Assembly (NCBI GenBank): GCA_019233415.1
Contig: JAFAMK010000358.1
Span: 1-7,076, forward strand
DNA length: 7,076 bases
Source of the DNA: Vulcanimicrobiota bacterium
Lineage (GTDB): Bacteria; Vulcanimicrobiota; Vulcanimicrobiia; Vulcanimicrobiales; Vulcanimicrobiaceae
Direction of reading: 5' to 3'
Part shown: in pieces, positions 5,362 through 7,076 of the stretch
How the letters are laid out: the number at the start of each line of letters is the position of its first letter
Position numbering within the stretch: the first letter of the stretch is position 1
Notes under the pieces: model-generated
Told to the model about the DNA's origin: nothing
The model's database searches: none
What the model saw: only the letters and a program-made list of their open reading frames with translations
Program-made: the position numbers and the translations under genes

Positions 5362-6933
5362 ATGAAGCGGGCGCTCGCGGCGTTCGTGCTCCTGCTGGCG
5401 CTGCTGGGTTGCGGCGCGCGCGCGCCGCACGCGCCGTCGTCCCAGTTGCAATTGGCGGTCGCGGCTGAGCCGCACAGCCTCGATCCGCTCCTCTCGCAGT
5501 CGATCACGGAGAACGAGCTGCTGCGGTTCATGTACGACCCGCTGATCGCGTGCGATTCGGCGGGGCGGCCGGTTCCGGCGCTCGCGGTTGCGGTACCGGC
5601 GCGTGAGAACGGCGGGATCAGCGCCGACGGCCGCCGGATCACGTATCACTTGCGCCGCAACGTCGTCTGGCACGACGGCACGCCCTTCACGAGCGCCGAC
5701 GTCGCCGCGTCGTTCCAGGCCGTGATGGACCCACGCAATCCCGTCCAGACGCGGCACGGGTACGATGTCGTCGCGCGCGTCGAGACGCCCGACCGGTACA
5801 CGGTGCGCTTTCTGCTGAAGAAGCCGTTCGCGCCGTTCGTCGGCACGGTGTTCGCCGAGAGCGACGCGCCGTACTACGTCGCGCCGGCGCACCTGCTGCA
5901 CGGCCCGTTGATGCGCGCGCCGATCGGCAGCAGCCCCGTCGGGACCGGACCGTACCGCGTCGCGCGCTGGGCGCGCGGCGACCGGCTCGAACTCGTCGCG
6001 AACAAGAACTACTGGGGCGGCGCGCCGGCGATCGCGCGGATCACCGTGCGCTTCATGCCCGACGAGAACAGCCAGCTCGTCGGGCTGCGGGCCGGCGACC
6101 TCGACGGCGTGCTCGTCATCTCCGCGAACGCCGCCGCGACCGCCGCGACGATCCCGCACGTTCGCATCGTCAGCTCGCCGCTGAACGCGTACTGGGGGAT
6201 CATGATGAACAACGCGCGCGGAGCGATGCGCGACGTGCGCGTGCGGCGCGCGGTCGCCGAGGGCGCCGACGCGGCGTCGTTTCGCGCCAACGTCACCCAC
6301 GGCTACTACGCGCCGACGATCACCGACCTGCCGCTCGCGCTGTGGGCGACCGACCGCGCACTGCGCCCGGTTCCGCACGACCCGGACGATGCGCGCAGGC
6401 TGCTCGCCGCCGCCGGCTACGGTCCGGCGCACCGCCTCGCGCTGAACCTCGCGATCCTCGGAAGCTCGCAGACGCACCGCGTCGAGGCCGTCGCGCTGCA
6501 GAGCGAGCTGAAGCCGCTCGGCATCGACGTCGCGATCCATACCTACTTCGGGAACGTCTTCGACGCGCCGCCGAGCGAGGGCGGGATCCTCCCGAGCGGC
6601 CGCTACGACCTCGCCTTCTACGGCTGGTACGCCGGGATGGACCCCGACGACAGCGGTCAGTTCATGTGCGACCAGCGCCCGCCGAACGGCTACGACCACT
6701 CGTTCTACTGCGATCCCGCGATGGACGCCGCGCAGCGCGAGGCGCTCGGCGTCTACGAGCAGCCGGCGCGGCGCGCCGCGTACGCGAAGATCGAGAAGCT
6801 GCTGCTGCGCGACGTGCCGATTGCGTTCCTCGGCTCGCCGGTCGCGCTGAGCGCGCTGCGCGACGACGTCGACGGCGTCTCGCCGACGCTGGTGACGCAG
6901 TCGGCGAACGCGCAGCGCTGGACGCGAAGCTAG
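5362..6933 (+). CDS. Oligopeptide-type ABC solute-binding lipoprotein (SBP_bac_5)
   Basis: A 523-residue family 5 extracellular solute-binding protein (OppA/DppA/NikA type) that binds short peptides or similar ligands for an ABC importer. Its signal peptide ends in the lipobox LLGC with Cys17, so it should be a membrane-anchored lipoprotein. Family features in order: LAVAAEPHSLDPL (31-43), RFMYDPLIACDSAGRPVPALA, YHLRRNVVWHDGTPFTSADV with WHDG at 103-106, PVGTGPYR (192-199), RLELVANKNYWGG, LRAGDLDGV, DVRVRRAVAEGAD, ARRLLAAAGY, and GRYDLAFYGWYAGMDPD (from 413) near the C-terminus. Length is normal and no frame is broken. The ATG lies 3 nt after the peptidase stop with no clear Shine-Dalgarno of its own, which suggests translational coupling. 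No permease or ATPase gene is seen in the window. Cys435 and Cys453 in the C-terminal part (FMCDQ and FYCDP) could form a disulfide. Family certain; a peptide ligand is inferred from family and neighbour. Confidence 0.93.
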   Translation: MKRALAAFVLLLALLGCGARAPHAPSSQLQLAVAAEPHSLDPLLSQSITENELLRFMYDPLIACDSAGRPVPALAVAVPARENGGISADGRRITYHLRRNVVWHDGTPFTSADVAASFQAVMDPRNPVQTRHGYDVVARVETPDRYTVRFLLKKPFAPFVGTVFAESDAPYYVAPAHLLHGPLMRAPIGSSPVGTGPYRVARWARGDRLELVANKNYWGGAPAIARITVRFMPDENSQLVGLRAGDLDGVLVISANAAATAATIPHVRIVSSPLNAYWGIMMNNARGAMRDVRVRRAVAEGADAASFRANVTHGYYAPTITDLPLALWATDRALRPVPHDPDDARRLLAAAGYGPAHRLALNLAILGSSQTHRVEAVALQSELKPLGIDVAIHTYFGNVFDAPPSEGGILPSGRYDLAFYGWYAGMDPDDSGQFMCDQRPPNGYDHSFYCDPAMDAAQREALGVYEQPARRAAYAKIEKLLLRDVPIAFLGSPVALSALRDDVDGVSPTLVTQSANAQRWTRS

Positions 6934-6952
6934 CGGGCGGGGTTCGCCCGCT
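6932..6952 (+). terminator. GC-rich hairpin overlapping the lipoprotein stop codon
   Basis: AGCGGGCG and CGCCCGCT form a perfect 8-bp stem around a 5-nt loop (GGGTT). The stem takes in the last two bases of the TAG stop at 6931-6933. No T tract follows (CCACGAAG comes next), so it is not a classic intrinsic terminator. It could be a U-less terminator, an mRNA 3'-end stabiliser, or a structure that tunes expression of the next gene, whose ATG is 17 nt beyond it. Confidence 0.45.
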
Positions 6953-6968
6953 CCACGAAGCGACGTCC

Positions 6969-7076
6969 ATGATCCGGCGCACACCCGTCGTTCTGCTGGC
7001 CGTCCTCCTCGCCACCGCATCGCTCGCCTCGTTCGCTTCCGCACAGCCGGCCGAGCCGGCCGGACCGGTGCAAGCG
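6969..7076 (+). CDS. Start of a secreted protein gene (3' end outside window)
   Basis: The frame from ATG at 6969 stays open for 36 codons to the window edge and encodes a textbook Sec signal peptide: MIRR, a hydrophobic core at residues 7-22, and an Ala-Ser-Ala cleavage site at 23-25 followed by Gln26. The mature part begins with a Pro/Ala/Glu-rich stretch (residues 26-36), perhaps a linker. It lies 35 nt after the lipoprotein stop on the same strand, beyond the hairpin at 6932-6952. Only a weak purine stretch (CGAAG at 6956-6960) precedes it. It is almost certainly an exported protein; too little is present to name a family. The n-region lacks a twin-arginine plus hydrophobic consensus, and no lipobox Cys is seen. 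Confidence 0.72.
   Translation, partial: MIRRTPVVLLAVLLATASLASFASAQPAEPAGPVQA

Noticed and set aside
3549..5468. A 639-codon plus-strand frame overlapping the S9 peptidase
   Set aside because: Arg/Ala-rich frame shadow of the peptidase gene, which has an intact catalytic triad in its own frame.
4336..7044. A 902-codon open frame on the minus strand opposite the peptidase end and the lipoprotein
   Set aside because: The translation is Arg/Val/Ala-rich without any family motif and spans two well-recognised genes on the other strand; long antisense frames are expected where third positions are almost all G or C.

Overview
The window is bacterial, very GC-rich and densely coded, with strong G/C preference at third codon positions. 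It carries three complete exported or lipid-anchored proteins, one complete cytosolic enzyme and two genes cut by the window edges. Sec-type signal peptides, a lipobox protein, and a large secreted S9 peptidase of a type common in Bacteroidota and Acidobacteriota suggest a free-living heterotroph, probably diderm. The Pro/Ser/Ala-rich insert in the peptidase and the codon use resemble under-sampled high-GC soil phyla such as Eremiobacterota (WPS-2) or Acidobacteriota, but no marker gene here settles the phylum. That placement is a weak inference.

Layout. (1) 1-541, plus: the C-terminal part of a fumarylacetoacetate hydrolase (FAH) family enzyme. (2) 528-1310, minus: a ModA-like periplasmic substrate-binding protein with a TTG start, overlapping the FAH gene tail to tail by 14 bp. 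(3) 1311-1475: a divergent intergenic region with a near-consensus sigma-70 promoter reading right and an imperfect 28-bp palindrome. (4) 1476-2393, plus: a branched-chain aminotransferase (ilvE). (5) 2440-5358, plus: a 972-residue secreted S9 (prolyl oligopeptidase clan) peptidase. (6) 5362-6933, plus: an oligopeptide-type (SBP_bac_5) solute-binding lipoprotein, 3 nt after the peptidase stop. (7) 6932-6952: a hairpin overlapping the lipoprotein stop codon. (8) 6969 to the end, plus: the start of another gene encoding a secreted protein.

The rightward block reads as a peptide or amino-acid unit. An exported peptidase would cut peptides outside the cytoplasm, a lipoprotein would capture oligopeptides, and IlvE would interconvert branched-chain amino acids and their 2-oxo acids. 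No ABC permease or ATPase gene lies in the window for either binding protein. The link to IlvE is by position only.

I found no RNA genes, CRISPR arrays, insertion sequences or clear transferred DNA. Nothing here amounts to a demonstrably new system. The points most worth a second look are the Ala-Ala replacement of the conserved Gly-Gly after the S9 catalytic serine, the tightly coupled peptidase and peptide-binding lipoprotein pair without transporter genes, the orphan ModA-like protein with a changed ligand loop, and the palindrome in the divergent region.
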